64,000 nt of DNA from Mycobacterium pinniadriaticum (GTDB lineage Bacteria > Actinomycetota > Actinomycetes > Mycobacteriales > Mycobacteriaceae). The stretch covers positions 124,001 to 188,000 of the forward strand of contig NZ_JAPJDO010000005.1 of NCBI RefSeq assembly GCF_026242045.1, written 5' to 3'. Under the pieces are notes generated by a model. That model did no database searches, was not told the DNA's origin, and was given only the letters and a program-made list of their open reading frames with translations. The translations under genes were made by a program, and so were the position numbers. Positions 40,531 to 56,643 of this stretch are shown one piece after another. Position 1 is the first letter of the stretch. Every line of letters begins with the position of its first letter.

Positions 40531-41219
40531 AAATCCCGTCCGATGCGGATCCGGTGCCCGTGATGGGCACTGCGGCGCACGACGGCCAGACCAGACGAGC
40601 CATCGTGCAACTGCTGCTGGAGTCGGGATCGATCACCGCGGCCGAGATCGGTCGCCGCCTGGGCATCTCCGCCGCCGGTGTGCGCCGTCACCTCGATGCT
40701 CTCATCGACGCCGGCGACGCTCAGGCCAACGCCGCGGCGGCGTGGCAGCAGGCCGGCCGCGGAAGGCCCGCCAAGCGCTACCGGCTGACCGCGGCCGGGC
40801 GTGCCAAGCTCGAGCACACCTATGACGACCTGGCCTCCGCGGCGATCCGCCAGCTGCGCGAGATCGGCGGCGAGGAGGCGGTCCAGACGTTCGCCCGGCG
40901 CAGGATCGACGCCATCCTGGCGGGAGTAACGCCGGGTCCCGATGACGTTGAATCAACCGCGGAGCGGGTAGCCGATGCGTTGACGAAAGCCGGTTATGCG
41001 GCAACGACGACCCGGGTGCACGGTCCAGTTCAGGGCATCGAGATCTGCCAGCACCACTGCCCGGTTTCGCACGTCGCGGAGGAATTCCCGGAGCTGTGCG
41101 AGGCCGAGCAACAGGCCATGTCGGAGGTCCTCGGCACTCACGTGCAGAGGTTGGCGACGATCGCCAACGGCGACTGCGCCTGCACCACCCACGTGCCGCT
41201 CACCCCGGTACACCGCTAG
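40527..41219 (+). CDS. sufR: Iron-sulfur sensing repressor SufR
   Basis: SufR is an Fe-S cluster regulator of the downstream suf operon. The 230-aa protein has a winged helix-turn-helix (ITAAEIGRRLGISAAGVRRHLDALIDAG, about 37-64) and a C-terminal cluster-binding part with cysteines 174, 178, 191, 217 and 219. The frame is open far upstream, antisense to mptB, but GTG 40527 gives a normal N terminus; GTG 40482 is an alternative. It sits 63 bp before sufB and should autoregulate through the site over its start. The orthologue is Rv1460. Confidence 0.9.
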   Translation: MKIPSDADPVPVMGTAAHDGQTRRAIVQLLLESGSITAAEIGRRLGISAAGVRRHLDALIDAGDAQANAAAAWQQAGRGRPAKRYRLTAAGRAKLEHTYDDLASAAIRQLREIGGEEAVQTFARRRIDAILAGVTPGPDDVESTAERVADALTKAGYAATTTRVHGPVQGIEICQHHCPVSHVAEEFPELCEAEQQAMSEVLGTHVQRLATIANGDCACTTHVPLTPVHR

Positions 41220-41282
41220 AGAAGAACCACTTCGGTGCTCAGCTCGCGCCGAAGCCGCCACGATCGATTGAGGAGCGTCGCC

Positions 41283-42725
41283 ATGACACTCACACCGGAA
41301 GCCAAGCCGGCCGAGCCACTGACCCAGGACGAGGCGATCGCCTCGCTGGGCAAGTACGGCTACGGCTGGTCGGACTCCGACGTCGCGGGCGCCAGCGCGC
41401 AGCGCGGGCTGTCCGAGGCGGTGGTGCGTGACATCTCGGGCAAGAAGAGCGAGCCGCAGTGGATGCTGGACATCCGCCTCAAGGCGCTGCGCACGTTCGA
41501 CAAGAAGCCGATGCCGAACTGGGGATCGAACCTGGAGGGCATCGACTTCGACAACATCAAGTACTTCGTGCGTTCCAGCGAGAAGCAGGCCGCCACGTGG
41601 GACGACCTGCCCGCCGACATCAAGAACACCTACGACCGGCTCGGAATCCCCGAGGCGGAGAAGCAGCGGCTGGTCTCCGGTGTGGCTGCGCAGTACGAGT
41701 CCGAGGTGGTTTACCACTCCATCCGTGAGGATCTCGAGGCCCAAGGCGTGATCTTCCTGGACACCGACTCGGGCCTGCGTGAGCACCCGGAGATCTTCAA
41801 GCAGTACTTCGGCACGGTGATCCCGGCCGGTGACAACAAGTTCTCCGCGCTCAACACCGCGGTGTGGTCGGGTGGCTCGTTCATCTACGTGCCCAAGGGT
41901 GTCCACGTCGACATCCCGCTGCAGGCCTACTTCCGGATCAACACCGAGAACATGGGCCAATTCGAGCGCACGCTGATCATCGTCGACGAGGACGCCTATG
42001 TGCACTACGTCGAGGGCTGCACCGCGCCGATCTACAAGAGCGACTCGCTGCACTCGGCGGTGGTGGAGATCATCGTCAAGCCGGGTGGCCGGTGCCGGTA
42101 CACGACCATCCAGAACTGGTCGAACAATGTCTACAACCTGGTCACCAAGCGGGCCCGGGCCGAAGCCGGCGCCACCATGGAGTGGGTCGACGGCAATATC
42201 GGCTCCAAGGTGACGATGAAGTACCCGGCGGTCTGGATGACCGGTGAGCACGCCCAGGGTGAAGTGCTCTCGGTAGCGTTCGCCGGTGAGGGGCAGCACC
42301 AGGACACCGGCGCCAAGATGCTGCACCTGGCTCCGAACACGTCGAGCAATATCGTGTCGAAGTCGGTGGCCCGCGGTGGCGGCCGCGCGTCCTATCGGGG
42401 CCTCGTCCAGGTGAACAAAGGTGCGCACGGATCGCGTTCGAGCGTGAAATGTGATGCGCTGCTCGTCGATACCGTCAGCCGCAGCGATACCTACCCCTAC
42501 GTCGACATCCGCGAGGATGACGTCACGATGGGGCACGAGGCCACCGTGTCCAAGGTCAGCGCAGATCAGCTGTTCTACCTGATGAGCCGTGGCATGACCG
42601 AGGACGAGGCGATGGCGATGGTGGTGCGCGGCTTCGTCGAGCCGATCGCCAAGGAACTGCCGATGGAGTACGCCCTGGAGCTGAACCGGCTGATCGAGCT
42701 GCAGATGGAAGGTGCGGTCGGTTAA
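41283..42725 (+). CDS. sufB: Fe-S scaffold subunit SufB, intein-free
   Basis: SufB is the main scaffold of the SufBCD complex on which clusters are assembled. The 480-aa protein is uninterrupted, whereas the M. tuberculosis SufB is split by an intein. Conserved segments include [18 protein letters not shown] [26 protein letters not shown] with a cysteine, and the C-terminal [24 protein letters not shown] 41283 follows GAGGAG. It is the first structural gene of sufBDCSUT. Confidence 0.97.
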   Translation: MTLTPEAKPAEPLTQDEAIASLGKYGYGWSDSDVAGASAQRGLSEAVVRDISGKKSEPQWMLDIRLKALRTFDKKPMPNWGSNLEGIDFDNIKYFVRSSEKQAATWDDLPADIKNTYDRLGIPEAEKQRLVSGVAAQYESEVVYHSIREDLEAQGVIFLDTDSGLREHPEIFKQYFGTVIPAGDNKFSALNTAVWSGGSFIYVPKGVHVDIPLQAYFRINTENMGQFERTLIIVDEDAYVHYVEGCTAPIYKSDSLHSAVVEIIVKPGGRCRYTTIQNWSNNVYNLVTKRARAEAGATMEWVDGNIGSKVTMKYPAVWMTGEHAQGEVLSVAFAGEGQHQDTGAKMLHLAPNTSSNIVSKSVARGGGRASYRGLVQVNKGAHGSRSSVKCDALLVDTVSRSDTYPYVDIREDDVTMGHEATVSKVSADQLFYLMSRGMTEDEAMAMVVRGFVEPIAKELPMEYALELNRLIELQMEGAVG

Positions 42726-43912
42726 GTGAGCAATCTGACTAGGGCGGTGGAGGGTTCGCGCCTCACCGCCGTCAACAAGGGCGAGCAGTTCAGCTCGTTC
42801 GACGTCGACGCCTTCGAGGTGCCCGGTGGCCGTGACGAGCTGTGGCGGTTCACCCCGCTCAAGCGGTTACGCGGTCTACACGACGGTTCGGCCCCCGCCA
42901 CCGGGTCCGCCCAGATCACCGTCACCGAACGGCCCGGCGTCATGGTGGAGACCGTCGGCCGCAAGGACGAGCGGCTCGGCCAGGGCGGTGTCCCGGCCGA
43001 TCGGGTTGCCGCGCAGGCGTTCTCGTCGTTCAACTCCGCCACCGTGGTCACCGTCGCGCGGGGCACCGAGATCGCCGAGCCCATCGAGATCACCGTCGAC
43101 GGCCCCGGTGAAGGTGCGGTGGCCTACGGGCACCTGCAGATCCGGGTCGAGGAGCAGGCGCGCGCGATCGTCGTCGTCGACCTCCGCGGCAGCGGAACCT
43201 ACGCCGACAACGTCGAGATCATCGTCGGCGACGCGGCCGGCCTCGGGGTGATCTGGATCGCCGACTGGGCCGACGACATGGTGAATGTCAGCGCGCACCA
43301 TGCGCTGCTGGGCCGGGACGCCGTGCTCGGGCATGTCAACGTCACGCTGGGCGGCGACGTCGTCCGCACGACCACGACGGTGCGCTATACCGGTCCCGGT
43401 GGCGATGCCCAGCTCCTCGGCACGTACTTCGCCGACGACGGTCAGCACTTCGAGTCGCGGCTGCTGGTCGACCACGCCCACCCGAACTGCAAGTCGGATG
43501 TGCTGTACAAGGGTGCGCTGCAAGGTGATCCGGATTCGGCCAAGCCGGACGCGCACACCGTCTGGATCGGCGACGTGCTGATCCGCGCGGCGGCCACCGG
43601 CACCGATACCTTCGAGGTCAACCGCAACCTGGTGCTCACCGACGGCGCCCGGGCCGACTCGGTGCCCAACCTGGAGATCGAGACCGGGGAGATCCTGGGT
43701 GCCGGGCACGCCAGCGCCACCGGCCGTTTCGACGACGAGCAACTGTTCTATCTACAGGCCCGCGGCATCCCGGAGGAACAGGCCCGCCGGTTGGTGGTGC
43801 GCGGCTTCTTCGGCGAGATCATCGCCAAGATCGCCGTCCCCGCCGTCCGCGAACGCCTCACCGAAGCCATCGAACGAGAACTAGCAATCACTGAAGCGAG
43901 AGCCACCCAGCC

Positions 43913-43916
<4 letters not shown>
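42726..43916 (+). CDS. sufD: Fe-S assembly subunit SufD
   Basis: SufD pairs with SufB and SufC and helps iron entry. The 396-aa protein is a beta-helix similar to SufB, with GRDELWRFTPL near the N terminus, AHPNCKSDVLYKGAL, and the C-terminal LFYLQARGIPEEQARRLVVRGFFGEI. The GTG follows the sufB stop without a gap, and the 3' end overlaps sufC by four bases, so the three subunits are translated together. Confidence 0.96.
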
Positions 43917-46394
<2,478 letters not shown>

Positions 46395-46398
<4 letters not shown>

Positions 46399-46748
46399 GC
46401 GACAGCGACATTGCCGCACCGTCGGACGAGCTGCTGGCCGATATCGAGGAAGCCATGCGCGACGTGGTCGACCCCGAACTGGGCATCAACGTCGTCGACC
46501 TCGGACTGGTCTACGGCCTCGACGTTGAGAAGGTCGAGACCGGCACAGTCGCGCGCATCGACATGACGTTGACCTCGGCCGCCTGCCCGCTGACCGACGT
46601 GATCGAGGACCAGACCATGACCGCGCTGGTCGGCGCCGGCCTGGTCAACGAGGCCAAGATCAACTGGGTGTGGAATCCACCGTGGGGTCCGGACAAGATC
46701 ACCGAAGACGGCCGCGAACAGCTGCGGGCGCTCGGCTTCACGGTCTAG
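46395..46748 (+). CDS. sufT: SufT / MIP18-family Fe-S assembly protein
   Basis: This 117-aa DUF59 protein helps mature Fe-S proteins as the last suf gene. It shows IEEAMRDVVDPELGINVVDLGLVYGL, the cysteine in LTSAACPLTDVIED and VWNPPWGPDKI. The ATG overlaps the sufU stop by four bases. Its TAG stop is part of a -10 element for the next gene. The M. tuberculosis orthologue is Rv1466. Confidence 0.94.
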
Positions 46749-46751
46749 CCT
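46746..46751 (+). promoter_or_regulatory. -10 hexamer overlapping the sufT stop codon
   Basis: TAGCCT contains the sufT TAG (46746-46748) and lies seven bases before the ATG at 46759. Confidence 0.5.
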
Positions 46752-46758
46752 TTCGAGA

Positions 46759-47328
46759 ATGCTCACCGTCCCCGCTTTCGTCTGGCGGGGAGGCGCGCTG
46801 GCCCGAGCGGGAATGGTGGGCCTGGGCGCCGGGGTGTTCCTCGGTGCACTGGCCTGGCTGGATTCGGGGATGTGGTTTCCCGCCCTGCTGGTGCTGGTCG
46901 TTGTCACGCTGATCTGCGGCGGCTGGATGGGCTGGTGGATGGCGCGGTTCTGGCCGGGAGCTTCGGCGCTCAGCGGCGAGCAACGGGCGCGGGTCGCCGG
47001 GGTCACCCACTGGGGCGGTCGGATGGGCGACCCGGCGCTGGCGCAGCCGGTGGTGGATTTCGCCGATGGGATGCACAGATCCGCGGACAGCGGGCGGCCG
47101 TTTCGCTGGGTGCTGCCGCTGGTCCTTGTCCTCGCCCTGGGGGTTGCGGTGTGGGAGGTGGTGGCCGGATCGCCGCGCGGCTTGGTGGCGTCCTGCCTCT
47201 GTCTCGTGCTGCTGGGGTTCGTGCTGTTCTGGTGGCCCGATCGGCGAGAGCGATTGCTGGCCAACGCCGATCGCGCCAGAGATCGGGCGCTCGAGCTCAT
47301 CGAGAGCACCGAAAGGAAGGCTGGGTGA
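46759..47328 (+). CDS. Four-helix membrane protein, unrecognised
   Basis: The 189-aa protein has two N-terminal helices (about 15-35 and 41-62), a polar loop of about 50 residues, two more helices (about 114-135 and 141-158), and a basic, acidic C-terminal tail (DRRERLLANADRARDRALELIEST). I do not recognise a family. It starts ten bases after sufT, with a leaderless -10 built on the sufT stop. The stop overlaps the next gene's GTG by four bases, so the two unknowns are probably made together. Confidence 0.7.
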   Translation: MLTVPAFVWRGGALARAGMVGLGAGVFLGALAWLDSGMWFPALLVLVVVTLICGGWMGWWMARFWPGASALSGEQRARVAGVTHWGGRMGDPALAQPVVDFADGMHRSADSGRPFRWVLPLVLVLALGVAVWEVVAGSPRGLVASCLCLVLLGFVLFWWPDRRERLLANADRARDRALELIESTERKAG

Positions 47329-47963
47329 CCGAGGGCGCCACCGTGGTGACGACCCGCCGCCAGCTGCACGGCATCGCCGAGAGTTTCATCGCCGGACCGC
47401 AGTACCGCGCGACGGGAACGATCCGGCTGGCGGTCCGTCCGGACGGCTTCTGCGGAACAACACTCGGGATCGAGGTGCACGGGACGACGCTGGTATGGCC
47501 GCACGGCAGCGTTCGGCTCGCCGGCCCGGTCAGCGCTCTGATCGAGGCCACCGGGCTCGACGTCGGCCCACCGGCCACGGTGTACGACCCTGTGGCGGCA
47601 CTGGCTCCCGAGGCCGTCATCGAGCTGGACGCCGACGCCGCCGAGGCGATCCACCGAAGCCTTTACGCCGGCGGCGTCGCGATCAACACCGTTCTCCCGG
47701 ACGGGCATCCGGTTCTGTGGCCGGAACACTTCGACGTCGCCGCCAGCGCCGACGAGGTCAACTACGGCGTCTCGGCCGGCGACGACTTCCACCCGCTGCC
47801 CTATGCCTACGTCGGGCCTTGGGATTACCGCGCCTCGCCACGTACGGGGCCGCTGTGGAACGCCCCGTTCGGTGCGGTGCGCGGTCTCGATCTCGCCGCC
47901 GACCTCGACGCACTGGCCGCCGACGTCGCCGGCTTCTTCGGCCAGGTGTTGGCGCAGCTGTAA
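47325..47963 (+). CDS. Hypothetical protein, coupled to the preceding membrane gene
   Basis: The 212-aa protein has no signal peptide or membrane helix. The N-terminal part (about 5-35) is helical with basic residues, followed by strand-rich sequence (GTIRLAVRPDGFCGTTLGIEVHGTTLVWP). The C-terminal part is rich in aromatic residues (DDFHPLPYAYVGPWDYRASPR). I do not recognise it. GTG 47325 overlaps the stop of the membrane protein (GTGA). It ends the suf-linked run; OYE follows after 93 bp. Confidence 0.7.
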   Translation: MTEGATVVTTRRQLHGIAESFIAGPQYRATGTIRLAVRPDGFCGTTLGIEVHGTTLVWPHGSVRLAGPVSALIEATGLDVGPPATVYDPVAALAPEAVIELDADAAEAIHRSLYAGGVAINTVLPDGHPVLWPEHFDVAASADEVNYGVSAGDDFHPLPYAYVGPWDYRASPRTGPLWNAPFGAVRGLDLAADLDALAADVAGFFGQVLAQL

Positions 47964-48056
47964 TCACTGGAATCACAACGCCGCACGGCGGTGTTGGACA
48001 CCGTCATGGATGATGCACCCGGAGGGCAGGAGCGTGGCGACGTGGGAAAGGAAACC

Positions 48057-49157
48057 GTGCAGGAGCTGTTTACGCCGCTGACCGTCGGGTCGTTGACCGT
48101 GCGCAACCGGTTCGCGATGGCGCCGATGACCCGGGCGGCCTCGCCGGGCGGAATCCCGGGACCGGACGTCGCCGCCTATTACGCCCGCCGCGCGGCGGGT
48201 GGTACCGGGCTGGTGATTACCGAGGGCATCCGCATCCCACATCCGGCGGCAGGTTGGCCCGACCGGATCCCCAACCTCGACGGTGCCGATGTTCTGGCCG
48301 GCTGGCGTGCGGTCACCGACGCCGTGCACGCAGAGGGCGGGGCCATCGCCGCACAGCTGTGGCATCAGGGCGCCGCGCGTGGCGTACACGACGGCGACGG
48401 TCCCGACGATGTGCCGGTCAGTCCGTCGGGAATCGATCTCGCGGGCGTGGCGATCGGGCGGGCATTGAGCGTCGAGGAGCTGTCCGGGCTCGCGCAGGCG
48501 TATGCGCTGGCCGCGACCAACGCGCGCGCCGCCGGTTTCGACGCTGTCGAAATCCACGGCGCCCACGGTTACCTGCTGGACCAATTCCTCTGGGACCACA
48601 CCAATCGCCGCACCGACGGTTATGGCGGTTCGCTGGCGGCGCGCACCAGGTTTCCGGCTGAGGTGGTCGCGACCGTCCGCGCCGCACTGGGACCCGGTTT
48701 CCCGATCATCTACCGGTTCTCGCAGTGGAAGACGAACCACTACGACGCGCAGATCGCCGGCAGCGCCGTCGAACTGGAACAACTGCTGGCGCCGTTGGTG
48801 GAGTCCGGGGTCGACGTGCTGCATCCGTCCACACGACGGCACTACCTGCCGGGCTTCCCCGCTGAGGACCCGCAATTGAGTCTGGCGGGCTGGACCAAGA
48901 AGATGACCGGCCTGCCCGTCATCGCGGTCGGATCGGTGGGTCTGCAGACCGAATTCCGGCCCGGCGCGGGCGCCGGGCTGATACCGCCGTCGTCTCTCGA
49001 CCGGCTGCTCGATCAGTTCGATGCGGGTGAGTTCGACATCGTCGCGGTCGGCCGGGCCCTGCTGGCCGATCCCGGGTGGGTAAACCGGGTGCGCGACGGC
49101 AAGCTCGACGAGTTCAGTGGTTTCGATGCGGCCAGTGCCCTGGGCCGTTTGTATTGA
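48057..49157 (+). CDS. Old Yellow Enzyme-family NADH:flavin oxidoreductase
   Basis: The 366-aa FMN TIM barrel should reduce activated double bonds or related substrates with NAD(P)H. It shows LFTPLTVGSLTVRNRFAMAPMTR, GTGLVITEGI, QLWHQGA, the catalytic pair in EIHGAHGYLLDQFLWDHTNRRTDGYGGS, and a C-terminal VAVGRALLADPGWVNRV. I chose GTG 48057, preceded by AAAGGA; in-frame starts at 48042 and 47991 also exist. It occupies the place where M. tuberculosis has other genes between suf and trxA, so it looks like an accessory insertion. Confidence 0.88.
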   Translation: MQELFTPLTVGSLTVRNRFAMAPMTRAASPGGIPGPDVAAYYARRAAGGTGLVITEGIRIPHPAAGWPDRIPNLDGADVLAGWRAVTDAVHAEGGAIAAQLWHQGAARGVHDGDGPDDVPVSPSGIDLAGVAIGRALSVEELSGLAQAYALAATNARAAGFDAVEIHGAHGYLLDQFLWDHTNRRTDGYGGSLAARTRFPAEVVATVRAALGPGFPIIYRFSQWKTNHYDAQIAGSAVELEQLLAPLVESGVDVLHPSTRRHYLPGFPAEDPQLSLAGWTKKMTGLPVIAVGSVGLQTEFRPGAGAGLIPPSSLDRLLDQFDAGEFDIVAVGRALLADPGWVNRVRDGKLDEFSGFDAASALGRLY

Positions 49158-49201
49158 CGTCGACAGGGAACACACAGCGGAGACCGGACGTTAGGACTGA
49201 C

Positions 49202-49561
49202 GTGGCTACCCAAGACCTCACCGCACAGAATTTCAACGACACCATCACCGGCAACGAGATCGTGCTGGTCGACTTCTGGGCGTCGTGGTGCGGACCGTGC
49301 CGCGCGTTTGCCCCGACCTTCTCGGCGTCCTCGGAGAAGCACCCCGACGTCGTCTACGGCAAGGTCGACACCGAGGCCGAGCAGGAGCTGGCCGCTGCCG
49401 CCGAGATCCGCTCCATCCCGACACTGATGGCATTCAAGAAGGGCAAGCTGATCTTCAACCAGGCCGGTGCGCTGCCGCCCGCCGCGCTGGAGGATCTCAT
49501 CACCCAGGTCAAGGACTTCGACGTCGACGCAGCGATCGCGTCCCAGTCGCAAACCGAGTGA
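49202..49561 (+). CDS. trxA: Thioredoxin
   Basis: The 119-aa thioredoxin has the active-site WASWCGPCRAFAP (near 27-39), IRSIPTLMAFKKGK with the cis-proline, and a C-terminal helix. It reduces protein disulfides. The frame is open upstream within the OYE gene, but GTG 49202 with AGGA six bases before fits the family start. The echA gene follows 25 bp downstream with its own -10. Confidence 0.95.
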   Translation: MATQDLTAQNFNDTITGNEIVLVDFWASWCGPCRAFAPTFSASSEKHPDVVYGKVDTEAEQELAAAAEIRSIPTLMAFKKGKLIFNQAGALPPAALEDLITQVKDFDVDAAIASQSQTE

Positions 49562-49574
49562 CCTACACACGGGT

Positions 49575-49580
49575 TACCGT
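49575..49580 (+). promoter_or_regulatory. -10 hexamer of leaderless echA promoter
   Basis: TACCGT is followed by six bases and the GTG at 49587. Confidence 0.5.
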
Positions 49581-49586
49581 GCAACG

Positions 49587-50408
49587 GTGATTCGTGACTC
49601 TGGTTTCGTCCTCGTTGACAACCCTGCGCCCGGCGTCGCCCTGGTGACCCTGAACCGGCCCGAGCGGATGAACTCCATGGCCTTCGACGTTATGGTGCCG
49701 CTCAGGGAAGTCCTCGCCGAACTCAACTACGACAACTCGGTGCGGGCGGTCGTATTGACCGGCGCCGGTCGCGGCTTCTCCTCGGGCGCGGACCACAAGT
49801 CCGCCGGCTCGGTACCGAATGTCGCCGGGTTGACCCGTCCGTCGTTCGGGCTGCGGTCCATGGCCGTGCTGGACGATGTGATCCTCGCCATGCGCAAGCT
49901 GCACCAACCGATCATCGCCGCGGTCAACGGCGCCGCGATCGGGGGCGGGCTGTGCCTTGCGCTAGCCGCCGATATCCGGGTCGCAGCCAGCGGCGCCTAC
50001 TTCCGCGCCGCCGGCATCAACAACGGGCTGACCGCCAGTGAGCTGGGATTGAGCTACCTGCTGCCGCGCGCGATCGGATCATCGCGGGCCTTCGAGATCA
50101 TGCTGACCGGCCGGGACGTGGACGCGCAGGAGGCCGAACGGATCGGGCTGGTATCCCGGCAGGTACCCGATGAGGAGTTGTTGCCGGCCTGCTACGAGAT
50201 TGCCGCCCGGATCGCGGCGTTCTCCCGCCCGGGAACCGAGTTGACCAAGCGGACGCTATGGAGTGGACTGGACGCCGGTAGCCTGGAAGGGCATATGCAG
50301 GCCGAGGGTCTTGGGCAACTCTATGTGCGCCTGCTCACCGCCAACTTCGAAGAGGCGGTTGCTGCGCGCGCCGAGAACCGCGCCCCCGTCTTCACCGATG
50401 AGAAGTAG
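49587..50408 (+). CDS. echA12: Enoyl-CoA hydratase/isomerase (EchA12-like)
   Basis: The 273-aa crotonase-fold protein should act on an acyl-CoA. It has LVTLNRPERMNSM, the oxyanion-hole segments GAGRGFSSGADHK and AVNGAAIGGGLCLALAADIRVA, and SELGLSYLLPRAIG. GTG 49587 has a leaderless -10 six bases upstream. It lies between trxA and an ABC-F gene, the M. tuberculosis Rv1472 position. A MIRU-like element fills the gap to the next gene. Confidence 0.9.
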   Translation: MIRDSGFVLVDNPAPGVALVTLNRPERMNSMAFDVMVPLREVLAELNYDNSVRAVVLTGAGRGFSSGADHKSAGSVPNVAGLTRPSFGLRSMAVLDDVILAMRKLHQPIIAAVNGAAIGGGLCLALAADIRVAASGAYFRAAGINNGLTASELGLSYLLPRAIGSSRAFEIMLTGRDVDAQEAERIGLVSRQVPDEELLPACYEIAARIAAFSRPGTELTKRTLWSGLDAGSLEGHMQAEGLGQLYVRLLTANFEEAVAARAENRAPVFTDEK

Positions 50409-50435
50409 TCCCGCAATCACCTAGGAGCAGCGCCC

Positions 50436-50488
50436 ATGATCCGCGGCGGCGACGATGCAGAGCGCAGCGATGAGGAGGAGCGCCGCAG

Positions 50489-50492
<4 letters not shown>
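50436..50492 (+). repeat. MIRU-like element before the ABC-F gene
   Basis: A 57-bp element encodes MIRGGDDAERSDEEERRR, and its TGA overlaps the ABC-F ATG (ATGA). Its GAGGAGGAG supplies the ribosome site. It shares its two ends with the longer unit at 23684-23803, as expected for short and long mycobacterial interspersed repetitive units. Confidence 0.75.
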
Positions 50493-52126
<1,634 letters not shown>

Positions 52127-52178
52127 CAACTGGGAAAACCATTTCGGTGATTCCGGCCACGTCATCGAATAGCGCTCC

Positions 52179-52184
52179 TACTCT
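52179..52184 (+). promoter_or_regulatory. -10 candidate for the small HTH gene
   Basis: TACTCT lies about 40 bases before the ATG at 52223, giving a short leader that contains the GGGAGGG ribosome site at 52211-52217. Confidence 0.35.
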
Positions 52185-52222
52185 GTGGGCTAACGGCGCC
52201 GAATCGACCGGGGAGGGTCATC

Positions 52223-52411
52223 ATGAGGAAGCCCAACGAAGCTCGTGATCAGCTGTTGAACAATCTGCGGAGCGCCTACGAGGGCGGTGCGAGCATTCGC
52301 ACGCTGGTGGCGTCGACGGGCCGGTCGTACGGCTCGATCCACGCGCTGCTGCGCGAATCGGGAACCACCATGCGCAGCCGCGGTGGCCCCAACCACGTCA
52401 CCCGTCGCTAG
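52223..52411 (+). CDS. Small helix-turn-helix protein (Rv1473A-like)
   Basis: The 62-aa basic protein is essentially one helix-turn-helix: LRSAYEGGASIRTLVASTGRSYGSIHALLRESG (about 15-47), with a basic tail. It may be a DNA-binding regulator, but no target is known. The ATG has a strong GGGAGGG site five bases upstream. It has its own -10 candidate and is convergent with acnR, 73 bp apart. Confidence 0.85.
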   Translation: MRKPNEARDQLLNNLRSAYEGGASIRTLVASTGRSYGSIHALLRESGTTMRSRGGPNHVTRR

Positions 52412-52484
52412 CGATTCTCGACTCTCTCGCGAACAGACATAAGCGGTCCGGAACTCACGGCGTGTCGGAGTCTTTTGCGTCTGC

Positions 52485-53060
52485 TCACGGTGATTCGGGT
52501 TCGGCCCGCACCGAATCCTCGACCAGATCCAGCACCGCTGAGAGTCGCTGGGGGTCTTCGCCCGCGGCCAGCCGCGCGACCAGCCCGTCGAGCACCAGGT
52601 CCAGGTAACACTGCAGCACGTCGGGCGCCACGTCCTCGCGCAGCCGGCCTGCCTGCTTCTGCCGGCGCAGCCGATCGCTGGTCGCCGCCGCCAACTCGGC
52701 GGAGCGCTCCGTCCAACCCCGGTGAAACACCGGGTCGTTGCGCAGTTTGCGGGCGATCTCCAATCGTGTGGCCAGCCAATCGAATTGATCGGGTGCGGCC
52801 AGCATGTCCCGCATCACCTGGATGAGACCCTGCCTCGAGGCGACCTCGGCCATCCGCTCGGCGTCCTCACGCGCCAAGGCGAAGAACAGGGTGTCCTTAT
52901 CGCGGAAGTGGTGGAATATCGCACCTCGCGACAGGCCGATGGTCTGCTCCAGGCGGCGCACGGTTGCCTTGTCGTAGCCGTACTCGGCAAAGCAACGCCG
53001 AGCGCCGTCGAGGATCTGGCGACGGCGGGCCGCCAGATGGTCCTCGCTGACCCGGGGCAT
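52485..53060 (-). CDS. acnR: TetR-family aconitase repressor AcnR
   Basis: The 191-aa TetR protein has an N-terminal helix-turn-helix, RRQILDGARRCFAEYGYDKATVRRLEQTIGLSRGAIFHHFRDKDTL (about 12-58). It lies 21 bp after acn on the same strand, the arrangement of Corynebacterium AcnR and M. tuberculosis Rv1474c, which repress aconitase. A matching candidate operator is seen upstream of acn at 55955-55970. Cotranscription with acn would give autoregulation. Confidence 0.92.
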   Translation of the reverse strand: MPRVSEDHLAARRRQILDGARRCFAEYGYDKATVRRLEQTIGLSRGAIFHHFRDKDTLFFALAREDAERMAEVASRQGLIQVMRDMLAAPDQFDWLATRLEIARKLRNDPVFHRGWTERSAELAAATSDRLRRQKQAGRLREDVAPDVLQCYLDLVLDGLVARLAAGEDPQRLSAVLDLVEDSVRAEPESP

Positions 53061-53081
53061 GATCTTGGTGACCGCGCTCGG

Positions 53082-55970
<2,889 letters not shown>

Positions 55971-56068
55971 CTATGCGGGCGGATCGGCGTCCGCGCGCGG
56001 CCAACGGTCCTGTGCTTCAGTCTTATCTCCTCCGGCGCGTGGTGCCACCCCGGGGTGGCGCGGCGAGG

Positions 56069-56074
56069 TACGGT
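56069..56074 (+). promoter_or_regulatory. -10 hexamer before the Rv1476-like gene
   Basis: TACGGT lies eight bases before the GTG at 56083, close to the leaderless spacing. Confidence 0.4.
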
Positions 56075-56082
56075 TTTCGATT

Positions 56083-56643
56083 GTGACGATCCCGCCCGCG
56101 CCGACCTACATTCCGGTGGACGTGTGCAGCAGCGTCGGACTGGCGCCGTCGACTCCGCTCGATCAGTGCATGGCCGCGGTCAAGGCGGACGTCGCCGACG
56201 ATGGCGTCGCCGCGCCTGCCGCCGACGCCGCCGGTCTGCAGAAGGTGGTCGCCGCGGCCCAGGGGCACGGGATCGACCTCAAGGTCGTCGTGATGCAGAC
56301 CAGTCCGCCGATCGACACCCCCCTTCGTGATGTCGCCACCGAGATCGGTCAGGCCCATCCCGATGCCACGGTGTTGGTGCTCAGCCCGGGCTGGGCGGGG
56401 ACGTACAGCACGGCCTATGACCGGGTGACGCTGGAGGCCGGCCAGGATGTGGCCAAGACGGCGGCCAATCCGGTGGTGGGTGCACAGGCTTTTGTCGACC
56501 AGTTGCAAACACCCGACTTTCCCTGGATGGGATTAACGATCACGCTTGTGATCGGAGTGGCCGTCGCGGCTGTTTTGACCCGAGTTCTGCAGCTTCGGGC
56601 CAAGCGCTCGCAAAATACCCAAACCCCGTCTGAGCAGGCATAA
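56083..56643 (+). CDS. Rv1476-like membrane protein (DUF6676 type)
   Basis: The 186-aa protein has a helical/strand soluble part with IPVDVCSSVGL and VLVLSPGWAGTYSTAYDR, then one C-terminal membrane helix (about 150-170) and a short basic tail, so it is probably anchored with the N-terminal domain outside. Its function is unknown. It precedes ripA as in M. tuberculosis. The frame is open upstream over the acn promoter, but GTG 56083 fits the family start and a -10. Confidence 0.85.
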   Translation: MTIPPAPTYIPVDVCSSVGLAPSTPLDQCMAAVKADVADDGVAAPAADAAGLQKVVAAAQGHGIDLKVVVMQTSPPIDTPLRDVATEIGQAHPDATVLVLSPGWAGTYSTAYDRVTLEAGQDVAKTAANPVVGAQAFVDQLQTPDFPWMGLTITLVIGVAVAAVLTRVLQLRAKRSQNTQTPSEQA

